Of a stretch of DNA of 64,000 nt, positions 1-13,000 are shown piece after piece. The notes under the pieces are model-generated. The model saw only the letters and a list, made by a program, of their open reading frames with translations. It was not told the DNA's origin and ran no database searches. Location: NCBI GenBank assembly GCA_963971405.1, contig OZ020486.1:19925419-19989418 (forward strand). Reading direction: 5' to 3'. Position numbers and translations under genes: made by a program. Position 1 is the first letter of the stretch. The number at the start of each line of letters is the position of its first letter. This DNA is from Psococerastis gibbosa. Its lineage: Eukaryota; Arthropoda; Insecta; Psocodea; Psocidae.

Positions 1-128
1 AAGAACTGTGCAACCTAGGATACCGACATATTTGGCACATTTTATTTAGGTCCTTAAACAAGCCAGGTAATGCATTTTAATTGTGAATAACATATTATTA
101 GCTGCAGCATAAATATTATTATTTCCAG

Positions 129-1046
129 ATGTCGTCGATGGAGGAGAATTTGTCAGAAGCGTTGTCGGAAGCCTCGTCGCCCCTCAATGCAAATCTACAG
201 TTCGACGATGAAGATGGCCTAGATGATAGTCTTCCCCAGTGCAAGATAAAACGCAACTACTCGTGCAATCTCTGCACATTCTTCTCTCAGAATCCTCGTT
301 CGTTCCTCTATCATATGCGTGATGTCCACTTCGACAAAATAAAGATCTACGAGTGTCCGCAGTGCTTGTACGCCTCGAAACACAGCCAAAAGTTACAGAG
401 GCACATCAACATGATACATGCGCCTGGAAAGCGCCGTCTGAGGAAAGCTGTTGAAAGGAAAATAATAGAAAAAAAACCGGTTGCTCCTGCTGCTGCTGTG
501 CCGGATGTGCCACCTTTATGTGAAGACGTTCTCGAGCCTGTTGCTATAGTTGAAGACTTGATGGACGGAGAAGTCAAGTGTTCTTTATGCAGTTTTACCA
601 GTAAAAGTGCCACCCTCCTACGCAGACATGAACGAGTCGTCCATATGAAAAAAAAATTTCTTCGTTGTGCCAAATGCTCGTATGTGACCCACGTGAAAGC
701 TCGTTTTACGAAGCACGTCAAGTATCATTCGATGCCCATGATAAAGTGTGATCTGTGCGACTTTCGAACTCCGTACAAGTGGAATTTGGACCGTCATTAT
801 AAGAACCATTGCGGAAGTGGCGCCTTTCAGTGCAGTAAGTGTAATTTCCGCGCTGACATCAAGCAGAGTTTGACGGTGCATGAGATGAATCACCACGTGC
901 CTCCTGTCGGTGCGGGCGCTGCTGTTTTGATGCGTAAAAGAAATAAGGTGGGCGCATCCGAGACCACAGCTTTTGAGTCTGACGGTATTGATCAGGAAGA
1001 ACTAGAATTGTTGCGGCTGGAAAGGGAAGACGAGGAAGGTCAAAAG
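129..1046 (+). CDS. Zinc-finger gene, exon with fingers 1-6
   Basis: The acceptor is tttccag at 122-128 and the donor gtgagt at 1047. It encodes residues 1-306: a short acidic N terminus, then six C2H2 fingers. Examples are YSCNLC...HMRDVH, YECPQC...HINMIH, LRCAKC...HVKYH and IKCDLC...HYKNH. The exon ends in a glutamate-rich tail and continues in phase 0 to 8024. If an upstream coding exon exists, this ATG would be internal. Confidence 0.85.
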
Positions 1047-4000
1047 GTGAGTGTTTGCCGCTGACCCTAAAAGCCTAAAGGCTCCCATTCACGGATGGGC
1101 CAAATGCCAAAAAATTGAGTTTCCTGCACTAGGTGAAATAACTTATTCCGTGGCTTCTATTGGAGTTGCATTATTTACCCACCAATGATTTTGCCTGGTG
1201 CCACGATCCCCATTCTAATTTGGCTTCTCTGTTTGGATTATCCTACCCGTGAAACTAAACTAGCTGCAGTTCCGACATATTCTTAAAATAATGAAAATGT
1301 TTTGTTACCTAGTTTGCCTAATCAGAATTAATACTAAAATTAAAATCTAAAGCTATAAGCGGTTTTTACCTTTTTTTATACTTCGTTAGTATTCTCGTTT
1401 ATTCTTTCTTCTTCGTAACTGCACATGTTTAATTTCTATAAATACCTCCTCTCTCATGAGCGGCTTTATTTCTTTGCTTTCCAATTTATACGTAGTATAT
1501 GGAAAACTTTGTGATGGTCGAAATTTTCGATTCGGAGATTTCAACGGATTTTGAGGACCCAGGAACCAAAAAATGTGGTTTTTACGAAATGTCTGTCTGT
1601 CTGTTCATCGATTTTCGGGCAAACTACTTGGTCGATTTAGATGAAATTTGGCATGTAGGTTCACAAAAATCATACCTCGGGACAATTTTTTTTCATTTTC
1701 GGCTAACTCAATTTGGGGGGTTTTATTCTAAAAAAATTATTTCTCAAAAACGGCCCCAACGATTTATATTAAATTCATATACTGTACATTGTAGTCGTTA
1801 TTAATGTCAACAAAATGCAATGGGTCGCTTGCCCCTTGATAGTTTGCTTCTGGGGGTAAAAAAATAAAAATAACTAAATTTTCATGAAAAATGGCTAAAA
1901 AATAACTTTTCTGTGGAACCTTTCTATCTATGATTTCTACCTTCAGATATGTTTTAGGTGTTCAATAGAGTAACCAAACCAAATAGGTTGTTTTCCAAAA
2001 AACAAATATTTGGTTCTGTGCAAAAAATTCTTTTTTGAAGAAATTATGGAAAATTCACTTTCTAATACATTGCGTGCCTTGTTATTGTTACTACTGTTAC
2101 AATGTATTGGTCTGTTCGTTCCAGAATATGCAATTGAGTTTTAAGGGGTTTTTAATATATTGAGGTGGATATTACATATTTCAAACTATATATCTTAGGC
2201 GGCTATTCCACCGACCTTGTTTTGCAGCGTGAGCGTGACATTGACGACATTATTACTAAGACTGCTACCACGTCAATGTCACGCTCACGCTGTAAAACGA
2301 GGTCGGTGGAATAGCCACCTTAATAATGTAAAACACAAAATCATGCTACTTCTCCATTGGATATTCCCTAAAAAACTAAAATTTAATTGAGATATTTCCT
2401 ACTAAATGTATTCCTTCATTAAGTCCCCCAATGGCCCGCCTGTAAACTAAATGAACGAACGTCTCATCTGGGCTAACTCTCGGCAAGAGTTAAAGCTTCC
2501 TCAACTTCTGTACATTGGCACATCTCTGCACGGTGCACGCTATTTATAACCATTCTCGTCATGAAGCTTGGAGACAGTCTTGCTCATTGATATCTCAACT
2601 CTGTGTGTGCGTACCGTACCGTTGATTAAGCCAAGTTATTCAGTTTCCTCAACCGGTGCCGTACCCTTTTATTTATTGATTTTGTTTGGCATCTTATCTA
2701 ATTTCATATATTCTTTTCGGCATGCTACATTACATAAATGTATACAGTCGTCAACTCGAACGTACGTGTTACCCTATCAACAAAAAATTGCGCTGGTATT
2801 GACCCTGTAATTTCAGCCCCGGGGTTTAGTGGCGTACATAAGGGGGCCCAGTACCAAGGGGGCTAAGTATGCCCGATATAAATGGCAAAGGTGGTCAAAA
2901 AAAGTGTTATATTGCAGTATTATATGGTATATATAACACTGGCATTAAATTAACTTTGTGGTCCATAGGTTAAGACGACGCCCCGGTTAGGCGTAGATCG
3001 TGGGTTCGAATCCCCAGTTTTTCTATTTCCTCTAAATTTTGGTTATAACGTGGAGGTTACCTCGTTTACCAAAGTTAATTTAATGTCAGTGTTATATATA
3101 CCATATAATACTGCAATATAATGTATAAAGCACTGCCTTAATAGCATAAAGTAAGCTCACATACTTGTTCGGTTAGATAGTGGTGTAGCTGTGCTAACCT
3201 GTCTAGCAACACGAATCATGTCAAATCAGAGCATATAAGTAGAGGTAGAGGATATATTATATCAACTGTTCTTGTCGGGGCTTGTAGTCCGGTGGTTAAG
3301 ACGACGCCTCGGTTAAGCGTAGATCGTGGGTTCGCATCCCGCCAAGCCCAGTTTTTCTGTATCCTCTAATTTTCAGTTAAAAGAAATGTGACCTAGTTGT
3401 AGGGTTGCAACATAAAAAAAGTAAATATCTGAAAATGAAAAACAATTAATGAACAATGCAATAGGTAGGGCAGACCGCAAAGTATCCTCACGCTGAGTTA
3501 TTTCTATATTTTCCCTTTTCTAACAACACAGTGAATAATCCTAATAAGATGTTTCATTTCACATAGTGCCAATAATTTTTGGGACCTTGAGGCGTGTGCT
3601 GCAGATGGGTGCAAGCTATTTCTCTTGCGAGTGGGTAGAAGCAGTACTGAACTGAGTGTGCGTTGGATCGATACGTCGAGGTTGGGCCGCTCTCCACCCT
3701 TGCAGCTGACCCCGATGGCTCCAACCGCGGTGACTCACACCGAAGACGACACCGCACCCCTAGACTATTGAGACTCGTCACTCGAGAGGGCATCACCCCT
3801 TGTGACTTGCCAGTTGTCTGTAGCGTCATGCCTCCCTAGTCCTGCCTAATCTTCCCGACTTCGTCGCACATCCTCAGTTTTATATACTGTAAAATATCTT
3901 AGCATTAACAGAGAATATGTTCTTTTACGGTCCACACATGAAAAGCTTACATGCAAGAGTTTTCGAAGTATTCTTCTGATTGTCGTTTATCTTTTTTAAT

Positions 4001-7000
4001 TTTTTTTTATATGTATTGAGACATCCTAAGAGACGATCTTGAGCCATTTCTGTTCCAAACAAATCTTGTAATGTCATATTTTATGCATGATAATAATCCC
4101 AAGCACACGTCAAAGGTGGTGCAAGAGTACCTTGAGCAGGAAAAATCAGAATTCTGCGTTGGCCTGTACTATGTCCTGACCTCAACCCCATTGAAAACTT
4201 ATGGGAAGTTCACAACCAAGTTTTACAGCCTACTCGGTCCAACGAACCTCCGTCCTACGAGCTCTCTTCCTCTCCGAAGCGCTAGGAAACAAAACAACAG
4301 CCACAAATGACATCATGCACTTCCTAAGAGCCACCGGCCTCTTCTTCATCATTTAACCCACCCCCTCCCCCCACACTACTTATACAACACTTACACAACA
4401 GAGCGGACAACCCTCCCCCACAAAATAATCGGTAAACATTCCCAATTTCCTAGCGCAAATTTCCAATAGGGACCCGCGCTTAGTAATAAAAAATAAAAAT
4501 TTACCAGAAAAATATTAAAGAACTAACTATTTAAGAAGCCTGGAAGGACATCCCCGTTACAAATATCACTTCCCTGATACCGTCAATGTCAATTCGATTT
4601 GCTGAGGTGATAACACACAGAGGAGCATGAATGCAAAAGGCGATTTGTCACAAATAATATTTTTTGAGTAAGTGGTTTCACTGAAATCGTCGCATTGACT
4701 GCTACAAAAATGTAATAGAACCTGTCCGAGTTTACTCGAACATGCTTTCTAATTTATCAATTAGTAGATAGAGATAATGAGTTATTTCTTAGTAAATAAT
4801 TTCCCAATGGTTAAATTTAGGAACCCCCCTCTGGCTACGGCCCTTATCCCGAAGCACCGAATTAATAGATGGCATTGCATATTATAGAACGGGCAGACAT
4901 TACCACACAGTAATAATGGCACGGCACGCAATGTATTGGAGCGTGAATTTTGTATAATTTCTTTAAAAAATAATTGTTTCCACAAAACCAAATAGTTTTT
5001 TGGGAAAGCAACCTTGTCGGTTTTGTTACACTATTTAACACCTAAAACATACCTGACGGTAAAAATCATCGATAGAACGGTTCCGAAGCAAAATTATTTT
5101 TTAGTCATTTTTCATGAAAATAGACGTATTTTTTTTACCCCCAGAAGAAAACTATCAAGGGGCAAGCGACCCACCGCGTTTTGTTAACATTAATATTGAC
5201 TTCAATATATGTGCATTTAAAAGAAATCGTTGAAGCCGTTTTTGAGAAATAATTTTTTTAGACGGTTTTTTGAATATAAAACCCCGTAAAATTGAGTTAG
5301 CCCCAAATAAATAAAAAATTCCGACGTATGATTTTTTGTGAACCTACATGTCAAATGTCATAAAAATCAACCGAGTAGTTTGCCCTGAAATCGATGAACA
5401 GACAGAGCGAAGAACAGACCGACAGAGAGGCATTTCGTAAAAACCACTTTTTGAGTTTCTGGGACCTCAAAACGTGTACATCCGTTGAAGTCTCGGAATC
5501 GAAAATGTTGACCATCACAAAGCTTTCCTTATACTACGTATAAATTGGAAAGCAAAAAACTGTAATGTGATTCTTGCATTAAAAAAGAAATTTAATTATA
5601 ATATTGCATCCCACAATGTAGAAGGATTTAGATTTTAGAAGTTTTTAGCCCCTCCTGCATTTACAACTTCCATTGACAAATTACCTATGGCATACATGCT
5701 CCTCAAATATCAATATACATATATATACAACCCAACCACATTGAAGTTCGTCCACCTATGATTTTTAGGCTAAGTCCAACTTTGGATTTATTTTTTACCT
5801 AAACTAGCCTAATGAATCTATCGAAATAATGATAACTGAAATTTAATGGTGATAAAAAGACTGCCATTAAATTGGAGCAAAAAGATTTAAAAGAAAACAG
5901 ACGAGAAAGTTATGGACAGAATCGCGGCCCCTTGCGCCGACATTGAAGTTCGTCCATTCTCTTATCACTAAATAAATTCACGCACTGTCATTAAAATGAC
6001 TCTCATTATATTTGAAAACGAATGAATATGTAGCCCCAATGAATATCTGTCTTATTCGCTATCTTTCATTATCAAATTGTGAAAATGGGACGAGGAAGAC
6101 ACTTGACCGAAGATTTGTCCGAAACAATAATTCTTCTTCATTGTGAAGGTATGTTTCAGTGAAAAATAGGTTCCCAGTTGTTGCTGAGTCGATCCACCAT
6201 CCAGTCAGTAATAAACCGTTTCAAAACAAGTGCGTCCCCCTTGCCAAAGAAAGGTTCAGGCGGTCAGAAGAAAATCGCTGATCGTGACTTAACCGCTTTA
6301 AGACGTTTAATTTCAAATAATAGAAGGAAAATGACTAAAGAAATTTCTACGCTAGAAGGAACGAGCCACAGGGAAACCTCTATTTGAGAAATCATGCACC
6401 AGAGCATTGAAACAAATGAGTTACAGCGTTTATTCTGCGAAGAAAAAACCAACGCTATCGCTGGTGCAGGCTGCAAAGCGCCTTCGATGGGCCAAAAACC
6501 ACAATAAATGGACTGAACAGCGATGGAATAATGTGGAATGGTCTGAAGAGTCCCGATTTCAGATTTGGATTGGCGAGCAAAGAGGGAAAGTCTTCCGAAA
6601 AAAGGATGAAGCGTATTTGCAAGATTGTGAGAAGCAAATGGATTAGTTTCCTACCAACGTCATGTTGTGGAGGTGCATGAGTGTTGCCGGGGTTGGACCT
6701 CTACATGCTGTTGGTGGACCTGTGAATAGCCCAAAGTACATTGGCATCTTGAAAAACCACCTAATTCCATCTTCGCGTCCTTTGTTCCCAAATGGTGGCT
6801 ACATATTTCAACAGGACGGTGCAACATATCACACTACCAAGGCAGCTAGGGCATGTGAGGAATGCATTCCCGTTTTAACTTGGACACCAAGCAGTCTTGA
6901 TGTATCAATCACCTTTTGAAAATGTTTGGGGTGCAATGAAGAAGAGGGTACAGAGAAAAAGGCCGGACACGGAAGAAGAGTTGAAGAGGGTCATTAAAGT

Positions 7001-10000
7001 ATTCTGGGACACCATAACACCACAAGAATGGGCAGCCCTTGTCAATACGATGCCTAGCAGAATAAATGATGTTATTAAAGCCTGGGGACATGTCACAAAA
7101 TATTGATAGCACCTCCTAATGAATTGGACGAACTTCAATGTGGGTGCAGGAGTCCACGATTTTGCCTGTAACTTTTTTCTGCGTTTCGTTTTAAATGATT
7201 TGATGAATGAATAATTATATTAGATCTATCAATATTACATTTTAGTTATCATTATTTCGATAGCTCCATTAGTTTAGATAAAAAATAAATCCAAAGTTGG
7301 ACTTAGCGTAAAAATCATGGGTGGACGAACTTCAATGTGGTTGGGTTGTATATTTTCCTATAAAATATTAATCGCATACAAACAATTCAATGAATGGATC
7401 CGAATAACCTCTTCAGTCGCATCTGTAGGTAATACCTGTGTTGAGTTACGACAGGTCATCGTTCGCATGATGTCTAGAGACTCGCACAAGTATGCACAAG
7501 CTACCACTATGCCATCGAAGTTGTGAATTAATACATTGATTCAAATAAGAGTTGGCTTTATTTATTAAGTTTTATTCCAACCTTTATGGCCAGCGCCACA
7601 TCCATCTACAGTACACCTTCTTGAAACCACTGATCCGATTACAAAGGTTTTTGATGAAAGTCTGTCGTATCTGCCTACAATGCTACAATATGAAACATAG
7701 TTTTATACTTGAAATAATTCCGTATGAAAAGCGATAAACGTGTTCTAGGATTTTTGGCCGACACTGTATCGTTGACTCAAATAACAGTTTCACTTTTAAT
7801 TTCACTGCTTAGGCTTGTCGTGCAAGAATTAACTTATCAATTATGTTGAAGTTACAGAACCAAACTTCTTTAGGGTCCGTCTTCATGGCTACTTCTTTTC
7901 TGTTGGCTATCAAAATTAATGGGGAAGATAGGTCACTTGATACCCCTACTCTCCATGTCTCCGTTTAATAGGATGCATCACATGAAATCCGAGATTCAAT
8001 ATTTATTTTTTGATTTTCTACAGAGCACCAATTTCGATGACGATGATGAAGAGCCAGACCTTAACGCCGATCTTCCAAGCAGACTGCAAACAGCTCTGAA
8101 ACGCCCTCTTCCCACTAAGACGGCTAATAACGGTTCAAATTTGGCTCAGCCCGGCCAAGTCACCTTATTGGCAAAACCTACACCTGTGAAAAACCACAAG
8201 TGTAAATTTTGCAGCTACAAGGCCACGTTCCCTCATGAAATCAACCGTCATGAAAAGAGAGTTCATGCAAAACTCGGAAAACGACCTCCACCAAACCTTA
8301 TTCCCATTCAGGGTAAAGCTGCTTCACCTATCCTCAAAATACCGGAAGTTCGGGGGAAGCAATTACAACCGGAAGAACCTACCCCACCGGTAGACGAAGA
8401 AGAATTCAACAAGTTATGCAAGAAGTCAAGTCTTACAAGTTCTTTGAAAGAATTCGTTTCGTTGATTGGGGATGAAGATGGGTTAAAAACTATTCCCGAT
8501 AACAGCGATGATGATGAATTATTAGAGCCTGAAGCTAAAGTTAGGAAACTGGTTGATGATAATAATGATGATGGTAACGATAAAACTCAAACTGATATGC
8601 TAAAAAAGAAAAATGCCTCATTTTTTGAGAAGTTGAAAGAAAAGCTTATTAATGGAGGCAGTCAAGAAGAGAATCTGGAGTGTGACTTGTGCGGACATGA
8701 ATCGAAGTGTCTGTCGGAATCAATTTCCCACGAGAAGCGGCATGAGGCTGAAAAAGAAGAACTCGTGTTATCGGGCGCAGAGCTGTCATCCACCAGGTGT
8801 CAGCACTGTCGACAGAGATGTAAGACCAGCGCTGACCTCGTGAATCACTTGAAGGCCTGTTCTGCGTTTGAAGCGGCTTATGGCAGTGTCGCAACGAAGT
8901 TAGAACCAAAGGAGGAAGAGGACGAAGAGGAGCAAGACACTGCGGCGGAAAATAGAGTGTTTGTTTGGACTGAACTTCCGTTGCCAAACATTGGAGATGT
9001 CCCCCAAGAAGATGCTGAAATAGACTATAATTTGGAAACGATTCCTGAATGCTCTGTAGAATTGACAGAAGGCGAGTCGCCTCCACCTCGACTGGCACGG
9101 GCACCGAATTTGCCGCCTTCCCAAGGACCTGTCTCAGTAACCAAACCAACTGTAAAGAAAGTGTTCAAATGCCCGCACTGCTCGTTCTGGGCTTCAACTG
9201 CGTCACGTTTCCATGTTCATATAGTGGGACATTTGAACAAGAAGCCATTTGAGTGTTCCCTATGCAGCTACCGCAGTAACTGGCGCTGGGATATCACCAA
9301 GGTAAATGTTTCTTTTTTTTCTTTTCATTTACCACTTGGACATTTTATTTTTACATACTTATTTATATTATTTTGTAGGCGTTTTAGTTCGTTAATTTCA
9401 CTTCAACGCCCGTACATGCCTTCGCAACTTTATCTAAAAACGTTTTAACTCTTTCTTTACTCAAAATACAATATTATCATTGATAAATATTCTTTATATA
9501 CTCCCCTGCTCGATGTATGGATGTACCTGCCTAGTTTCGTATATAATAGGTCTGTTTTATAGTATTTTAATGGTAATTTTTAGCACATCCGGTTGAAGTC
9601 CGCAAGGGACCCCAGTCATGCTCAAGCAACAGTGAATATGACAGATGAGACAGGCCGTCGCAACTATTCCAAGTACAACAAGTACCTCACTATGATGAAG
9701 GTAAGTAATTTGTATCAAAGCTCTTAAGGAAATTATGAACTTAATGATGGCTTCGTAACTAATAACTATCAAATCGACCCATTCTAAATATTTATTTTAT
9801 TTTTGTATGGGTTTTATTGGTGCGTTTTGTTGCGTTGCAATAAGCTAGGTCTATCCAAGAGCAAAGACTTAGGCGTTGTCATTTGTAAACAATGACAATA
9901 GTAGAAGAGGTGACAGGAAATTGACAATCTCAAAAAGAATATCTACTTCCTTGCACTGAATTAAATCTACTGCTATTGTACATGTAGTATGCAGGAACCG

Positions 10001-13000
10001 AGACTTTGCAGCAATTCAGATTTGCCATATTCTATTAACTATAGGCATTTTCTGCCACGTAGATATTTACGGTACGTCCTGTTTTCCTCGAGGAGTTTTA
10101 TGAAGTTAATAGGCCACAGTTAGCCTGGAGATTTTTTGTCCTGAAAAATTGTCCTTGATAAGACACCGGTACTGTAGTACTGTTTGCCAAGCTATTGAAT
10201 ATTATATTGGACTTACACAATAATATTGTTGTGTATAATATCCAATGGCTGGACGAACAGTACTGTAGTTGCTGGTTCAAAGTATGGAGCTTCATTAATT
10301 GTACTCATCGACTATCGACTTGCTAGGCCGACAAGTCCACAGAACACCAATGGACAATGAAAGGGAAATACTATTAGAATGTGAGTAAATAAACATGAAA
10401 TAAATTTGAAGCTTTGCTAAGGCGGGTATTCCATATACGTACAACGTCAATGAAAATTATGAAATTGAAGGACATTTCAATTTCTCATTGATGGCGGCCA
10501 TTCCATATGTTTTTTTCAAAAATTGACAATTTTCAATTGAAGCGTATGCGCCAAATTTTTGAAATTTGTTTGCATTTGTTTTTTTCTTGAAATTGTATTT
10601 GTTTTCTTCGTCGCCTTATTATTTAAACCTTATTATAATTTTTGTACAGAAATGCTTTCTTTTTAGAGAAATCAATTAAAATAGTTGTACTTGTCATATC
10701 CCATGACGCCATTTTTTAATTTTAGATTGTTTCATTGTTTGTGATTTTACTCTATGATCAATTGATCATTGATCAATTTTAAAAATGGCATAGAGTAAAA
10801 TTGAAATGTCCTTCAATTTCATAATTTACATTGACGATGTACGTATGTGGAATACCCGCCTAAGAGCAAATGAACCCCGCATTTTTCATTTTTGTGCACA
10901 AAGACAAATTTCTCATGAAAGTTCAACCCTAGAGTCATAAATGAGGCCAATGAGGGATCATAAAGTAGAAGCAATGTTCCTCTCAATTTCTAAAAGTACT
11001 ATGTGGCCGTGGCTAACACCAATTGGCCACAGTTTTGGAACTCTTTCGACCTGGCATCCTCAGTGACCGTTATTTTTTACAAATCAACTTCCACAACTTT
11101 GGCCAATCGGTGTTAGTGACGGCTACATAATGTACATCAAAGCGTTGAGGAATATTTTTTTCTGGCTTATGAAACGTTTTTTATGGCTCCGCAATCAATA
11201 TTTCATGAGAAATTAGACTTTGCGCAAAAATTGCCCCTTAAATTATTTACTTTCATTTCGATTTCCATTTTTCAAGAGTTTTGTTGTAGGCCTAATGTCT
11301 TTATTCGCTTTTACTTAGGTCACTGAACCAACTGCTGATAGCAGTGGGACGGGGCGCAGAACCAGGGCCTGTGAGGCGACACAGGGAACTGTGTCGGAGA
11401 GTGACATCCTTCAACCCATGCCGGTGCTACCACAGCTCACCAGGGCCCCAAACCTCCACAGCAGTGCATCTGGACCGCAAGGCTCTTCAGATCTTCGTCC
11501 TCCCCCTCCATTGCAAGCTGCTAATAGGGAAAGCGCCACGAAGAGAACGCTTTGGAAGTGCAAGAAATGCCTTTACAGGTGAGGGTCTATGCACAGTCAT
11601 TACTTCAGCCAACGGCCATACCAAGTTGAATCAGTATTTAAAACCGGAGACCTTTTGTCAATTTTTTACATCTCACACCGTTTACGAGAACAATTCGTTC
11701 CAGGTCGCGTACTTGAAAAATAAAAGTGTAGGGTTAGGTGTAAAATTTAATTTCTGAACTGAGGAATATTGCTACTTTGAAAATATTCCAGGCAACTCGA
11801 GATTGCAATTTTAAAAAATTCAGGCATAGCCGTATCTGACCCATTTCGATTCCAGTTCGATGTCGCTTTTATCTTCTTAAGCTAAGGCACATTTATAAAA
11901 TGCCGCCTTAAATATCACTTTAAAAACATTTAAAATATAAAACAGCATATGAAACTTGTTACGTATTTCCATCGCCAAATCTGGCAGAGCTGAAATTTTT
12001 ACTACCAGGCATGTAAAATAAATCGACGATAGCAATTTTTTGATTATGAATAAGAAAACGTTTCTTTTGTAGGAACTCTGATAAGGAAAAAGTGCTGACC
12101 CACGTGAAATCGCATTACGGGAACAAGAATGATTTTTCCAAGGAGAGTAAAAACGAGAATCATGTAAGTTCTAAATGGAATATTGTTCTTGTAGCTTTGC
12201 TAGTACCTAGGCAATGTTGCCAAAGCCTGTGTCGAAAAATTAATTATTAAACTTCAAGCTGTGTGCATAATGTATGAGAAATTCAAATTAATAAATTATT
12301 GGAATACAACTACAAGAGAATGGCTGCATTGTTTTATAATTGGAATAAATACTAATAAACATTAAAATGTACTGGTAGAATTTTGAAATATAATAAGAAT
12401 TTAATTTATTGCTTACATCTAAGGGAGAAAAAATTTAAAACTAACCAAAACTATAGCCGAGGATCAATTTGAATTTCCCGCGCACTTTGCACTCATTTGT
12501 TTAAAACAATTGAATAAACCCCGTTTTACGTTAGTCCCAAATCGCCAGAATAGGACTGCAATATGATTTTAAGTTTAGTTTAGCCCAACATTCCCATTTT
12601 TTTTTTACTATTCCCTAGAGTCTAGTATACATTGCAACCTTAAGCCCTTTTATAGTCATATTATATCATTCTCTGCCATAGTTAGAAATTGTGTGTTAGT
12701 AATTATTTCGGAATTACTGTTAGTCATTTAAAATGTTTAAAAATACTATAAAAATGTACGGCTGAAAAAATACACCTACTAAACAAGTGGCATTACAGAG
12801 TCATACTATTTGTAAAGGGGTGAGTTTCATCATAAGCATCCGGTGCGAGATACATACTACATACATGCAGACCACTTTTTCGTGCAGCATTACATTGAAG
12901 ACTTAATGGAATAAAATTTCTCTTCAGGAATATTTGAATGTGAACGGCGTGCTTGAATCGGCAGCAGAGAATGAGGAATCAAGTTTGCCCACTGAAGACA

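Noticed and set aside
1499..1804. 101-codon ORF in first intron
   Set aside because: Lies wholly in repeat family A. Other copies lack an equivalent open frame.
2568..2810. 80-codon ORF in intron
   Set aside because: No similarity, no splice support, and length expected by chance.
3278..3350. Functional tRNA gene
   Set aside because: The anticodon arm is defective, U33 is missing, and a sister copy shares its SINE-like tail.
7919..8023. Extra N-terminal coding sequence upstream of zinc-finger exon 2
   Set aside because: Intron read-through. A clear acceptor lies at 8023 and the spliced phase fits exon 1.
9302..9448. C-terminal extension of zinc-finger exon 2
   Set aside because: Read-through of donor gtaaat. 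Splicing to 9584 restores the finger.
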